Shown here: positions 37,301 to 45,302 of the stretch, one piece after another
Layout: every line of letters begins with the position of its first letter
Numbering within the stretch: the first letter of the stretch is position 1
Assembly (NCBI RefSeq): GCF_004570875.1
Contig: NZ_SPQK01000014.1
Location: 1 to 64,000 of the forward strand
Direction: 5' to 3'
Source of the DNA: Blastococcus sp. CT_GayMR16
GTDB taxonomy: Bacteria; Actinomycetota; Actinomycetes; Mycobacteriales; Geodermatophilaceae
DNA: 64,000 bases
The notes under the pieces: model-generated
The model's input: only the letters and a program-made list of their open reading frames with translations
Told to the model about the DNA's origin: nothing
Databases searched by the model: none
Translations under genes and position numbers: made by a program

Positions 37301-37578
37301 TCGGGTTCGACCCGCTCGGACAGCATGGTGGAGCCCACCAGGTCGGAGAACAGGATGGTCATCAGTGCCCGTTCCCCGGACGGGCCCAGCTGGCGGGCGG
37401 CGACGAGTCGGAGGATGCGGGCAGCGCGCGGGTTGTCGGGATCGACGGCGCGCACCTCCTCGGCGGTCACCCGGGCCGGTTCGAGGTCACTGGCCGCCAG
37501 CGACGTCTCCGCGGCGGTCAGCAGACGTTCGAGCAGCCGGTCGAGCCTCGTCTCCGCCGAGGACGTGAGAGAGGCCAC
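34327..37578 (-). CDS. Class III adenylate/guanylate cyclase-AAA ATPase-TPR regulator
   Basis: A 1083-residue multidomain regulator. After a short helical start comes a class III cyclase domain: TILFSDLVGSTMLS (metal Asp79) and QYLGDGILAAFGYPEPHED (second metal Asp). Then an AAA/STAND ATPase with Walker A LLVGEAGIGKSR and Walker B LLVVEDLHW, and an alpha-helical TPR-rich C-terminal half. It probably senses protein or metabolite partners and makes cAMP or acts as an ATP switch. GTG at 37578 starts 5 bp after unknown protein A. No DNA-binding domain is seen. It belongs to the same operon as the isoprenoid enzymes. Confidence 0.9.
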   Translation of the reverse strand: MASLTSSAETRLDRLLERLLTAAETSLAASDLEPARVTAEEVRAVDPDNPRAARILRLVAARQLGPSGERALMTILFSDLVGSTMLSERVEPEQLRDIYAFYRTAAREAVSRYSGYVMQYLGDGILAAFGYPEPHEDDARRAVLAGLDLGVALRDAHTELARRFGVAPEVRVGIHTGRVVVTDLSTDPSVAERDSIVGLVTNLAARIQQAAEPGMVVISDVTRQLVDADFYMHSLGERQMKGISRPVEVFAVERPRYAAARFEVERYRKAGLVGREEPRQRMLDAWDGVREGTGPSAGAAFLLVGEAGIGKSRLVAEILDRVEASGGRVLGVGCLPYYANVSLWPLARLLERVLGETGDPDRLEPLVTHLTALGLDPARSVPFLGALIGVAAPGFPAPELDPTAFLDETLNRLVEWVSALAGVAPRLLVVEDLHWADPSTLAMLGRLVERLPPGLLTVATTRDAAPIPWTGTVCVLHLGRLDPSAATALIDNLAAGEELAGDRRASVIDQAEGIPLFIEELTRSYLDATRDKSIPLRLQELFTSRLKAPGVNLRVVQVAATVGPTFDAATVSSVIGDEDAVTEQLRLLADEGIVEPVGPSAGTFRFRHALMRDAAYETQVLDVRRATHAAVADTIAAHDGEPALIAQHLDLAGEAQRAAGLYIVSAQAEQGRGANLEAARLLSRAVELVQELPGSDERDLTELTARMLRALSVSSMRGYAAPEVQADHRRAEVLATRLGRAEVLPSLIAIWGVWLTSGDLTTAQGVIDRLLSMVGQAAFSWFEPEVQSCAGYLEFYEGHLGAAQAQLERAVEGFADRPPEQTVSPFWPLPNDPVAASTIALACVSAVRGERAAAEHWEREAIRRAEEVGFPRGPFSLAFVKTYAAFIRRFLGDHDAARRLGAEVVALGELHGYAYWISLGSAYLAADTPDLAADRAFLEQAIATLRLMGHEAFVASALAYLAHLHAQADDVERAAELIDEALLLVHKAGENLHLPELLRQRALYTLSRGGNADRAVADLTEAVRIATEQGARVARLRAAVQLARVPAAARPDDWRTVLAEARADLPPAPVTDDTAAADDLLGS

Positions 37579-37583
37579 GGTGC

Positions 37584-39164
37584 TCAGGCCCCCGTGGCCT
37601 GCGAGACGTAGAAGTGCACGGGGGCGAGCAACCGGCCGTCCGGGGTGTTGAGGTCGCCGACGTACAGCCCGTGCGGGACCGTTGCATCGCGTACCTGCAC
37701 CCGCGCCCCGACCGTCCCGTCCGGGAGCGCCTGCACGGTGACGGCGACGTCCCGGGCGGGGATGGTGGCGGTGCTCGCGTCGATGGACAACAGATCGGTG
37801 CACACCAGCCGGTCGGACCCGGTGAGCCCGGGCACCATGACGACGCTCCCCCCGACGTCGGCGGGAGCGGCGCCCGCCGCGGTCGTGCCTCCGCGGCGAC
37901 CGGCCTCACGTGGCATCCCCGGCGGCGTCAACCCGGCGTCGAGCCCTTCCCGGGCGATCTCGTCGACGGTGTCCGTCCACACGTTCCACGCCGTGGCCCA
38001 GTCCTTGGCGAGCCGGGACCAGACCACCGCGCTGTCGGCCAGGACATCGTCGGCCGAGTACGCCCTCGACCGGATCCGGGACGTCGCGTCGCTGCCCAGC
38101 TCGATGTAGGGACGGGCGGAATCGGCCAGGAACGTCGCCCAGGCATCCATGGTGGTGACGCACGAGGACGGGTCGAGAGGGGGAGTGTGCGTCGGTTCGG
38201 TCGGCACGCTCTTGGTGCCGCCCTCCACGGCAGCGCGGATCCAGTCCGTCCAGAACGGGCACACCAGCCGGGCGACGCGGTCCCACCAGTCGTCGGTGAA
38301 GCTGACGATCTTGAGCACCTGCACCCGCCGTGCCGTGCCCAGCTCGGTGACGAGGAGGAAGCCCCGGTCGACGTCGATCTCCCGGTCGAGGCTGACGTCG
38401 AGGTCGTAGGTCATGCCGGCCGCGCCCTGGCCCCGCCAGTAGCTGCAGCGGAGCAGCGTGTTCACCAGCTTGACGAGGCGCACCTCCTCATGGAAGACGC
38501 CGTGCCAGTGCTGGTCGGCGGCCGGGGGCGGGCTGATGTCGATGGGAGCGGGCGGGGACAGGAGCAGCTCCATCCGCCGGAAGAACGCCGGCCCCCATCT
38601 CGACCAGTTGCGGGGATCGACCCAGTCGGCCACGTGCTCGAAGGGTGCATCGGTTTCGAACTCGGAGAAGACCCACGTCGCGCGGACGCCGCCGATCTTC
38701 ACCTCCCGGATCGTGCAGACGTTCTCGCCGACGAACGCCGTCTCGTGGTGGGCGAAGGCCGACGCGCTGCGCGTCGTGTCGAACGGGACGCCGTCGGCCG
38801 CCGATCGGACGAGATCGTCCAGGAGGTCCTCCGGCGCGAGATCCGGGGCGTCGCGCTCGGGCCGATCGCGTCGGAGCGCCAGGGCGGAGTCCACCACGCC
38901 GCGGTACTCGTCCTGGAGGGACTCGTGGTCGGGCAATCCGGCCCGCGCCACGTCGTACAGGACGGCGAGGCGCTCCGATACCGGGATCTCCTCCGCGGAG
39001 GCCGCGGCGACGCGCCGCAGGCAGCCGCCGACCGTGAGGTCGCGGAACTCCGGCAGCACGCCGAGGTCGATGTCGCTGAAGTCAGGCGACTGGGCGTGGA
39101 GGAAGTAGAGGGCGCGGTAGCGGGCTTCGACGTCCGGGTCGCCGGTGTCCGGGGGGAGTGTCAT
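37584..39164 (-). CDS. Unknown protein A of the isoprenoid operon
   Basis: A 526-residue protein I do not recognise. Residues 1-140 are helical. The middle (about 150-300) has aromatic-rich strands, FEHVADWVDPRNWSRWGP and MTYDLDVSLDREIDVDRGF, with an SRPBCC-like feel (deep hydrophobic pocket domain). The C-terminal ~90 residues are beta, ending GLYVGDLNTPDGRLLAPVHF, like the P-G-Y-G pattern of protein B. No secretion signal or membrane span is present. It is the first gene of the operon. A lipid- or terpenoid-binding role is a guess from the fold impression and the neighbours. Confidence 0.75.
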   Translation of the reverse strand: MTLPPDTGDPDVEARYRALYFLHAQSPDFSDIDLGVLPEFRDLTVGGCLRRVAAASAEEIPVSERLAVLYDVARAGLPDHESLQDEYRGVVDSALALRRDRPERDAPDLAPEDLLDDLVRSAADGVPFDTTRSASAFAHHETAFVGENVCTIREVKIGGVRATWVFSEFETDAPFEHVADWVDPRNWSRWGPAFFRRMELLLSPPAPIDISPPPAADQHWHGVFHEEVRLVKLVNTLLRCSYWRGQGAAGMTYDLDVSLDREIDVDRGFLLVTELGTARRVQVLKIVSFTDDWWDRVARLVCPFWTDWIRAAVEGGTKSVPTEPTHTPPLDPSSCVTTMDAWATFLADSARPYIELGSDATSRIRSRAYSADDVLADSAVVWSRLAKDWATAWNVWTDTVDEIAREGLDAGLTPPGMPREAGRRGGTTAAGAAPADVGGSVVMVPGLTGSDRLVCTDLLSIDASTATIPARDVAVTVQALPDGTVGARVQVRDATVPHGLYVGDLNTPDGRLLAPVHFYVSQATGA

Positions 39165-39485
39165 GTCGGTCCGCTTCGACGTCGCGTGACCGGCAACGGA
39201 ACCCGAGTCTGTGCCTGCAGCCGCAGCGCGTGGTCAGGGCGCCCCGTGCCGTTCCGGTCGATGTCCCCCGGATCGTCGGGCCGCCGTGCGGGTGAGTGAA
39301 CGGTCTAAGGCGCGCCTCGGCCGCATCGGGCGGTCGGCCCGCCCTCTGGTGAGCGCGCCGGAACCGCCTGGAGCCGACCGGGAACTCTGCGTTCCCGCCG
39401 GATGACGCCCTGGCCGGCCGGACGGGTCGCCCGGGCCCGGCCGACCGGGCCCCGGCGGGCTCTCGTCGGCCGGGCGCAGGCCACC
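39165..39485. other. 321-bp intergenic region
   Basis: This lies between the end of the DivIVA-like gene and the start of unknown protein A, both leftward. It should hold the promoter of the five-gene operon near 39165-39260. I see a GC hairpin at 39433-39452 but no convincing -35/-10 pair and no coding sequence. Confidence 0.5.
39433..39452 (-). terminator. Candidate terminator after the DivIVA-like gene
   Basis: GGGCCCGG (39433-39440) and CCGGGCCC (39445-39452) form a perfect 8-bp stem with a CCGA loop, 33 bp downstream of the leftward stop at 39486. There is no T run, so termination is plausible but unproven. Confidence 0.35.
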
Positions 39486-40223
39486 TCAGGAGGAGCGGTC
39501 GGCCCCCGCCGTGGCCGGTAGGCCGTTCTCCGCGTCCTCGGCGGGCATCTCGCCCGCGGTGTTGCCGACGAACGTCGTCGTCGAGGTGCCGTCGCGCTGC
39601 GCCGGGGGCCGCATCCGCCCCGGCGGCAGGGCGGCCGGGTCGGCGCGCCCCCACTCGTTCTCGACGCCGGCGAGCAACGCCTCCAGGTAGGAGCGGAGCT
39701 GGGTGCGGGTGGCCTGGCCGAAGGCCTTCAGGTAGGCCACCTGCTCCTGGAGCTCCTCGACGTTGCGGTCGCCGGCCTCGGGGGTGCCCGGGGTCATCCG
39801 GGCCGCGGCCTCCTGGGCCGCCTGGATGATCGCCCCCGCGTTCTCCCGGGCCTGGCGGATCTCCTCCTCGTACGTGGTCCGCGCCTCGCTGGTCATCTGG
39901 CGGCTGAACTCCTCCGCCTCGGCGACGTAGTTGTCCGCGGTCTGCTGGGCGGCGGACAGGATGCGCACCGCCTGGTCGCTGGGCGCATCCGGGATCACCA
40001 CGCCGTCGACCTGGGCCTGCAGGGAGCGCACGTGGTCACGCAGCGCCGCCTTCTCGGCGTAGAGGCGGCCGAGTTCCTCGGCGACCCGGCTCAGTACCCG
40101 GTCCACCTCGGAGTCGACGTAGCCGGGCCTCATCATCGAGGCGCGGGTGAACCGCACGTTGTGCAGGTCTGCCGGTGTGAGACCTCGGTCGCCGTTGGCG
40201 GACATCTCGTGGTCGGTGGTCAT
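39486..40223 (-). CDS. DivIVA-domain coiled-coil protein
   Basis: A 245-residue protein. The N-terminal LTPADLHNVRFTRASMMRPGYVDSEVDRVLSRV is the DivIVA/Wag31-type membrane-curvature domain, followed by a long coiled coil (LGRLYAEKAALRDHVRSLQAQ ... EEFSRQMTSEARTTYEEEIRQAR). The last ~50 residues are disordered. Such proteins recruit growth or septation factors at poles. This is probably not the main Wag31, which has a different length and neighbourhood. Its ATG overlaps the stop of the globin-reductase gene (ATGA), an unexpected coupling. Confidence 0.88.
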   Translation of the reverse strand: MTTDHEMSANGDRGLTPADLHNVRFTRASMMRPGYVDSEVDRVLSRVAEELGRLYAEKAALRDHVRSLQAQVDGVVIPDAPSDQAVRILSAAQQTADNYVAEAEEFSRQMTSEARTTYEEEIRQARENAGAIIQAAQEAAARMTPGTPEAGDRNVEELQEQVAYLKAFGQATRTQLRSYLEALLAGVENEWGRADPAALPPGRMRPPAQRDGTSTTTFVGNTAGEMPAEDAENGLPATAGADRSS

Positions 40224-41359
40224 TCGGTCACCTCTCCGTCAACACTGGGCCCCGGTCGGCTGGGGGCGAAGATCTCCATGGAAATTCGTTCGCTGGGTAC
40301 GCCGTGCTGGACGAGCCGGCTCACGGTGTCCTCCACCATGACGGCCGGGCCCGCCACGCAGATCTCCCGGCTGGACCACGGTCCGTGGCGCAGGACCACG
40401 TCCCCGACGTCGCCGTGCTCCAGGGAGGAGATCTTGTCCTCGGAGACCGCGTACGTGACGGTCAGCCAGGGGTTGTCGTGCTGGAGCCGCTGCAGGTCGG
40501 CCCGGTCGTAGATCTGGTCCTCGGTGCGGTTGCCGACGAACAGGTCGACGCGTCGGGCCGGGCCCTTGCGGGCGACCTGGTCGATCAGGGCCTTCAGCGG
40601 GGCCAGGCCCATGCCGCCGGCGACGAGGAGGAGGTCGCGGTCGGACTCGCCGTCCAGGGCCAGGTGCCCCACCGGCGGGCCCAGCCGGAGCACGTCACCG
40701 ACGCCGGTCCGGCGCACCAGCGCGGAGCTGACGGGGCCGCCGTCCCGCGCCTTGACGTGGATCTCCAGGAGACCGTCCGGGCGCGGTGCGTTGGCCGGTG
40801 AGTAGTAGCGCCACAGCCGCGGCCGGAGATCGGTCTCGAGCGAGACCGACTGCCCGGCCAGGTAGTCGTAGCGCGCGCGGGGCCGCACCTGCAGGACGGC
40901 GACGTCGATCGTGCGGCGCTCGTGGGCGACGACATCGGCCTCCCACCACGCGGGCTGCTCGGCGGCCTCGTCGGCCGCCGCGACCATCACCTCGGCCACC
41001 AGGGTGTAGGCCTCGGTCCAGTCCTTGGCGAGCTCCGGCGTCCACTCGTCGTCGAAGTGCTCCAGCGTCGCGAGCAGGCTGGCGCCGACGGCGGGATAGT
41101 GCGCCGCCACGGTCCCGAACTTCCGGTGGTCGCGCCCGAGCTGCTGCAGGATCGGCACCAGCGCGTCCAGGTCGTCGACCCGCGCGACGACGTCGCCGAG
41201 GGCCGAGAAGAGCCGGTCGCGCTGGTGGGCCATCGACACCGGGAACAGCTGCCGGGTCTCCGGATGGCTGAGGAACAGGTGCGAATAGAAGTAGAGCGGG
41301 GCCTCGTCCCCGGTCGCGGCGGACTTGGCGAAGTTGGCCCGCATCGCGGGAATGTCCAC
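40220..41359 (-). CDS. Flavohemoglobin-like globin/FAD reductase (first of a pair)
   Basis: A 379-residue two-module protein: an N-terminal globin domain (about 1-135, with YFYSHLFLSHPETRQLF and RDHRKFGTVAAHY containing the proximal His), then a ferredoxin-reductase-like part. The FAD motif is RYYSPA and the NAD site LLLVAGGMGLAPLKALI. It should oxidise nitric oxide to nitrate using NAD(P)H, though substrate preference is not shown. The globin is a group distinct from the Hmp upstream. It overlaps the DivIVA-like gene by 4 nt and follows hmp after 78 bp, so the three are probably co-transcribed. Confidence 0.9.
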   Translation of the reverse strand: MDIPAMRANFAKSAATGDEAPLYFYSHLFLSHPETRQLFPVSMAHQRDRLFSALGDVVARVDDLDALVPILQQLGRDHRKFGTVAAHYPAVGASLLATLEHFDDEWTPELAKDWTEAYTLVAEVMVAAADEAAEQPAWWEADVVAHERRTIDVAVLQVRPRARYDYLAGQSVSLETDLRPRLWRYYSPANAPRPDGLLEIHVKARDGGPVSSALVRRTGVGDVLRLGPPVGHLALDGESDRDLLLVAGGMGLAPLKALIDQVARKGPARRVDLFVGNRTEDQIYDRADLQRLQHDNPWLTVTYAVSEDKISSLEHGDVGDVVLRHGPWSSREICVAGPAVMVEDTVSRLVQHGVPSERISMEIFAPSRPGPSVDGEVTE

Positions 41360-41437
41360 GGAGCTTTCTCCTCGGAATGGGCGTCCGGCCGCCGGGACGG
41401 TGCCGGCGGAGTCGGACGGGTCGATGGGAGGGCGGCG

Positions 41438-42703
41438 TCAGCCGGCCGCGGGGGCGCTCCGCTCGGTCGCGCCGGGGGTCTCCTCGGTCGCGAGATCGGC
41501 CTGCCAGAGATCCGGCCCGAACACCTCGTACTGGATGTCGCGGGCGGCCACCCCGAGGTCGATGAGGGCGCTGCGGACCGCCTGCATGAAGGGCAGCGGG
41601 CCGCAGAGGTAGTACCCGGCGTCGTCCGGCAGCTTGACGTCGTCGAGGTCCATCTTCCCGGCGTGCACCTCGATCGGCAGCGGGCTCTCCGCGCTCTGCC
41701 CGTCGTCACGGCGCTCGTACCAGACGTGCGCGGCGGCGCCGGGCAGGAAACGGACGTCCTCGAGCACCTGCTTCCGGAGGGCGAAGGACTCCTCGTCGAC
41801 GTCGGCGTGCAGCAGGGTGATCGGCAGGTGCGACCCGGCCGCCGCCAGGTGGGAGAGCATGCCGGCCATCGGGGTGATGCCGATGCCGGCGCTCGCGAAC
41901 ACGACGGGGCGGGAGTCGTCGAGGACGACGTCGCCGAAGGGGAGCGACGTCGTCAGCCGGTCACCGACCTGCACCGACTCGCAGAGCAGGTTGGACACCT
42001 CGCCCTCGGGCTTGCCGTTCCCCCGCACGCGCTTCACCGAGAACTGGCGGTGCTCGCCGTCGTCGGCCTTCGTGAGGCTGTACTGCCGCGGCTGTCGCAC
42101 GCCGTCGGGCGTCGGCACCTGCACGGTCACGTACTGGCCGGGCAGCGAGGTCTTCACGATGCGGTCGTCGGTCTTCCGGAGCCGGAACGTCACGACGTCC
42201 GCGGTCTCCTGGATCTTCTCGGCGACCTCCCACTCGCGCCAGACCGTCTCCGGCCGCACGCCGCGGGCGCTGTAGAGGCCGCGCTCCTGGTTGATCAGCG
42301 CGTAGGCCATCAGCCAGTAGACCTCGTCCCACGCGGCGGCCACCTCGGGTGTGACGGCGTCGCCGAGGACGTCGACGATCGCCCAGAACAGGTGCTCGTG
42401 GACGACGTCGTACTGCGCCGGCGTGATCCCGAGGGAGGCGTGCTTGTGCGCGATCCTCGAGAGCAGGTGCTCGGGCAGCTGCTCCGGCACCTGCACCAGG
42501 GAGCTGGCGAAGACCGCGACGGATCCGGCGAGGGCCATCTGCTGCGTCTTCTCGGCCTGGTTGCCGCGGTTGAAGACGCCGTCCAGGAGTTCGGGGTGTT
42601 CCCCGAAGAGGTGGAGATAGAAGCGGGTCGCGATCTCTTCGATGTTCTCCGCGACGACGGGGAGCGTCGCCTCGATCACGGGTCGGGATCGGTCGGAAAG
42701 CAC
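41438..42703 (-). CDS. hmp: Flavohemoprotein nitric oxide dioxygenase (Hmp)
   Basis: A 421-residue classical flavohemoglobin. The globin part has IATRFYLHLFGEHPELLDGVFN and IAHKHASLGI with the proximal His. The FAD motif is RQYSLTK, the NADPH site FASAGIGITPMAGML, and the C-terminal YLCGPLPFMQAVRSAL is standard. It detoxifies nitric oxide to nitrate with O2 and NADPH. The GTG at 42703 has an excellent AAGGAG site, so I prefer it over upstream in-frame codons. It is divergent from the DMT-like gene. Confidence 0.95.
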   Translation of the reverse strand: MLSDRSRPVIEATLPVVAENIEEIATRFYLHLFGEHPELLDGVFNRGNQAEKTQQMALAGSVAVFASSLVQVPEQLPEHLLSRIAHKHASLGITPAQYDVVHEHLFWAIVDVLGDAVTPEVAAAWDEVYWLMAYALINQERGLYSARGVRPETVWREWEVAEKIQETADVVTFRLRKTDDRIVKTSLPGQYVTVQVPTPDGVRQPRQYSLTKADDGEHRQFSVKRVRGNGKPEGEVSNLLCESVQVGDRLTTSLPFGDVVLDDSRPVVFASAGIGITPMAGMLSHLAAAGSHLPITLLHADVDEESFALRKQVLEDVRFLPGAAAHVWYERRDDGQSAESPLPIEVHAGKMDLDDVKLPDDAGYYLCGPLPFMQAVRSALIDLGVAARDIQYEVFGPDLWQADLATEETPGATERSAPAAG

Positions 42704-42879
42704 GTGGTCTCCTTGCCAGTCGACGAGCCCCCCGCTGGCAGCGGTCACGTTCCGCTTGTCTTGCGTTACCCGTTCTACCCGATGGCAGGCGATCGAGTTC
42801 CGCCCGGGCGTGTCGCCGGCGTCCGGATCCGGTCCTCCGGCTCTGTCTGCGAAGGGTCTTCCTAGGGCATACCTGACGC

Positions 42880-43827
42880 ATGCATCCCGTCGAGGCTCCG
42901 TCGAGCAACGCAGGTGTCGGGCTGTTGCTCGCGACGCTGGCGGCGGTGCTGTTCGCCGTGGGAGCCGTCCTTCAGCACGAGGCGGCGGACCTGAGCCGGA
43001 CGCCGACGGGGCTGAGCCTCCGTCTCCTGGTGAAACGGCGGCGGTGGATGCTGGGCCAGGCCGCCACCATGCTCGGCACCACGTCGCAGGTGGCCGCGCT
43101 TGCCGTCGCGCCGGTCGCGGTGGTGCAACCGATGCTCGCGGCGGCACTGGTCGTCGCCCTCGCGATCCGGGCGGTCCGCAACAAGCAGGCGCCGCTGCGG
43201 CTGGAGCTGCTGGGCGCCGCGCTGACGACCGGCGGGCTGGCGGTCTTCCTGCTGGCTGCCCAGCCGGCCGCGGGCCACCTGGCGGCCCCGCCGTCCACAC
43301 TCGAGATCGCCGTCGCGGTCGTCGTCTCGATCGCCCTCGTGGCCGGGGCCACCCTGTTCGGGCACGGGGCCCACGGGGCGCTCGCCTGCGGGGCCGCGGC
43401 CGGGATCGCCGCAGGGATCGGCGCCGTGCTCATCTCCGTCGGGATCCGGAGCCTCCGGGAGGGGGGCTGGGTGCATGCCTTTGCCGGCGTGGCGGTCTGG
43501 GGAGCGATCGTGGTAGCCGTCGTCGCCGTTCTGGGCGGGCAGCAGGCCTACGCGCGGGGCTCGCTGGCCTGGTCCCTGCCGGCCCTCATCCTGCTCGACC
43601 CGCTCGCCGCCGTCCCCGCCGCGCGGCTGCTCCTCGGGGAGCGCCTGGAGCCCGGCCACGCCGCCATCTGGATCCCGGCAGCCGTCGTCGCCGCCATCGG
43701 CGTCGTCGTGCTCGCACGTACCGGCGAACGGCGTACCCGGGCGCACTCGTTGTCGCCGGCCGCCCGAGGGGCCGAGGGGTCCCCGCCGGAGGCCCCGCCG
43801 GTCAGCGACCGACGGTCATCGACGTGA
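42880..43827 (+). CDS. DMT-like multi-spanning membrane protein
   Basis: A 315-residue protein with about nine to ten hydrophobic helices, starting GVGLLLATLAAVLFAVGAVLQHEA, and two half-repeats as in drug/metabolite transporter (EamA/NIPA-like) proteins. The conserved VAVVQPMLAAALVVAL and SLAWSLPALILLDPLAAVPAARLLLGERL segments mark the family. The substrate is unknown; magnesium-transporter-like (NIPA) relatives exist. The cytoplasmic tail of ~40 residues is disordered. It overlaps the convergent cyclophilin gene by 26 bp. Confidence 0.85.
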   Translation: MHPVEAPSSNAGVGLLLATLAAVLFAVGAVLQHEAADLSRTPTGLSLRLLVKRRRWMLGQAATMLGTTSQVAALAVAPVAVVQPMLAAALVVALAIRAVRNKQAPLRLELLGAALTTGGLAVFLLAAQPAAGHLAAPPSTLEIAVAVVVSIALVAGATLFGHGAHGALACGAAAGIAAGIGAVLISVGIRSLREGGWVHAFAGVAVWGAIVVAVVAVLGGQQAYARGSLAWSLPALILLDPLAAVPAARLLLGERLEPGHAAIWIPAAVVAAIGVVVLARTGERRTRAHSLSPAARGAEGSPPEAPPVSDRRSST

Positions 43828-44875
43828 TCACCACGGGGACGTTCGGCGCGCCGCCGCCTGCCGTCGCCTCGAACGAGCCGTCGTTGCCGGCGGCCGCGAT
43901 CTGGTCGAGCACCGCCAGCCCCGCCTCGTCGACAACACCGACGGCGGTGTAGTCGGGAGCGAGCTCGGTGTCGGTGAAGCAGAGGAAGAACTGGCTGCCT
44001 GTCGAGCCGGGCATGCCGGAGTTGGCCATCGCGACGGTGCCCCGCGGGTAGCCGGTGGCGGGGGTGACCTCCTCCGCGAACCGGTAGGTCGGGCCGCCCG
44101 ACCCGGAGCCGGACGGGTCACCGCACTGGAGCACGCCGAAGGTCTCCTCGTTGACCTCGCGGTGGCAGGAGGTGCCGTCGAAGAACTCCTGCTCGGCCAG
44201 GTGGACGAAGCTCGCCGACGCACAGGGTGCGCCGGCCCGGTCGAGCGTGAGCCGGAGAGCGCCGGCGTTCGTGGTCATGGTCAGGGACGCGGTGCCGCTG
44301 GTCGGGACCTGTGCGGGCGGGGTGCCGACGTCGACGAGGTTCGGGTTCCCCGACGAGTCCGGCACGAAGGAACAGGTCCCGGCAGCGTTCCCCGACGCGG
44401 TCGCGCCTGCCCACGGATCGAGGGCGTCGGTGGACGGTGCCGGCAGCTCGGCCTCGTCCTCGACGCCGGCCAGGTCGTCGATCGCCAGGTCGTCGATCGC
44501 CACGTAGTCGTCGACGTGACCGGTCATCGTCAGGACGGCCACTGTGACCGCCGCGTACAGCACCGCGGCCCCGATTAGCCCAGCGCCGAAGGCGATCCAG
44601 TAGCGGCCGTCGGGGTGCCCGGCCCGCCGAGCACGGCCGGACGCGAGTGCCGCCGGGATCAGGCCGAACAGCCCGAACAGGACGGTGATGACGATGGTGG
44701 GCGCGAGGCCGGGCGCCGGCTCCCGGGGCGGGGAAGGGATGCCCCATGCCGGGGTGCCGTACCCCGGTGGTCCTGCTGCCAGGCAGGCTGTGGTGGCGGC
44801 GGCCAGCCGCCCGGGGTCGTCACCGGGCCGGTCGGTTGCGCTCGACCGGGGCCGGGGAGCCCGCTGCTGTCTCAC
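43802..44875 (-). CDS. Membrane-anchored cyclophilin-type peptidyl-prolyl isomerase
   Basis: A 357-residue protein. A Pro/Gly-rich N-terminus (GPPGYGTPAWGIPSPP) precedes two transmembrane helices (about 60-120) and an acidic linker (DDYVAIDDLAIDDLAGVEDEAE). Then comes a cyclophilin domain with FVHLAEQEFFDGTSCHR, GTVAMANSGMPGSTGSQFF and DYTAVGVVDEAG. It is expected on the outer face of the membrane, helping fold secreted proteins. The GTG at 44875 is the only good start in frame; alternative starts further in would remove the Pro-rich part. Confidence 0.85.
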   Translation of the reverse strand: MRQQRAPRPRSSATDRPGDDPGRLAAATTACLAAGPPGYGTPAWGIPSPPREPAPGLAPTIVITVLFGLFGLIPAALASGRARRAGHPDGRYWIAFGAGLIGAAVLYAAVTVAVLTMTGHVDDYVAIDDLAIDDLAGVEDEAELPAPSTDALDPWAGATASGNAAGTCSFVPDSSGNPNLVDVGTPPAQVPTSGTASLTMTTNAGALRLTLDRAGAPCASASFVHLAEQEFFDGTSCHREVNEETFGVLQCGDPSGSGSGGPTYRFAEEVTPATGYPRGTVAMANSGMPGSTGSQFFLCFTDTELAPDYTAVGVVDEAGLAVLDQIAAAGNDGSFEATAGGGAPNVPVVITSMTVGR

Positions 44876-44990
44876 TCGCGTTCATGCATCTCCCTCAGCG
44901 CTGCGTCCCGCTGGATGCGGAGCCTGCAGATGGTGCCTGGAATCGGCCGCGCCTGCCAGCAGCCCTGTGGACGGCGGTCGGCCGCCCGGT

Positions 44991-45302
44991 TCAGCGACGG
45001 AATCCGGTGAGGGAGATGCGCACCGGGCCGGCACCGATGACCACGCCGGGTCCCTCACCGAGGGTCTTCATGCGCAGTCCCCACCACAGGCGCGGGGTCA
45101 CGGCCAGCTCCAGGGTCGGTGCCTCGGCGGGGGCAGGCAGGGGGCTCTCAGCGGTCCCGGGCACCGCCGCGATCGGCACCGGCACGCCGCGAGCCGGCCG
45201 GGCCACCGGCATCGGCGCGGCCTGGCGCAGGTCGTCGAGGAGGTCGTCGCGGAGCGTCCGGGTGCGGCTCGGCCGTGCGGCGACCTGGTCTGTGGCGCTC
45301 AT
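44991..45302 (-). CDS. Small partner protein of ParA-like ATPase
   Basis: A 103-residue protein without a recognised domain. It is Arg/Pro-rich at the start (ARPSRTRTLRDDLLDDLRQA) and has a short beta-like end (WWGLRMKTLGEGPGVVIGAGP). Its ATG overlaps the ParA stop (ATGA at 45299-45302), so it is translated with that ATPase. It could be the ParB-like or cargo adaptor partner, but it has no ParB helix-turn-helix. Confidence 0.65.
   Translation of the reverse strand: MSATDQVAARPSRTRTLRDDLLDDLRQAAPMPVARPARGVPVPIAAVPGTAESPLPAPAEAPTLELAVTPRLWWGLRMKTLGEGPGVVIGAGPVRISLTGFRR

Noticed and set aside
34225-37611. Very long plus-strand open frame (over 1100 codons) opposite the cyclase-ATPase
   Set aside because: It is antisense to a gene with clear cyclase and ATPase motifs and shows only low-complexity Arg/Gly/Val-rich translation; GC-rich DNA often leaves such shadow frames open.
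39082-39654. Minus-strand open frame spanning the 39.2-39.5 kb gap
   Set aside because: It has no ribosome site or recognisable domain and overlaps both neighbouring genes in other frames.
42704-42879. Direct repeat TACCCG (42767 and 42776) as an NO-responsive operator for hmp
   Set aside because: Two 6-bp copies are too short, and the pattern does not match the NsrR-type sites I know; left unassigned.
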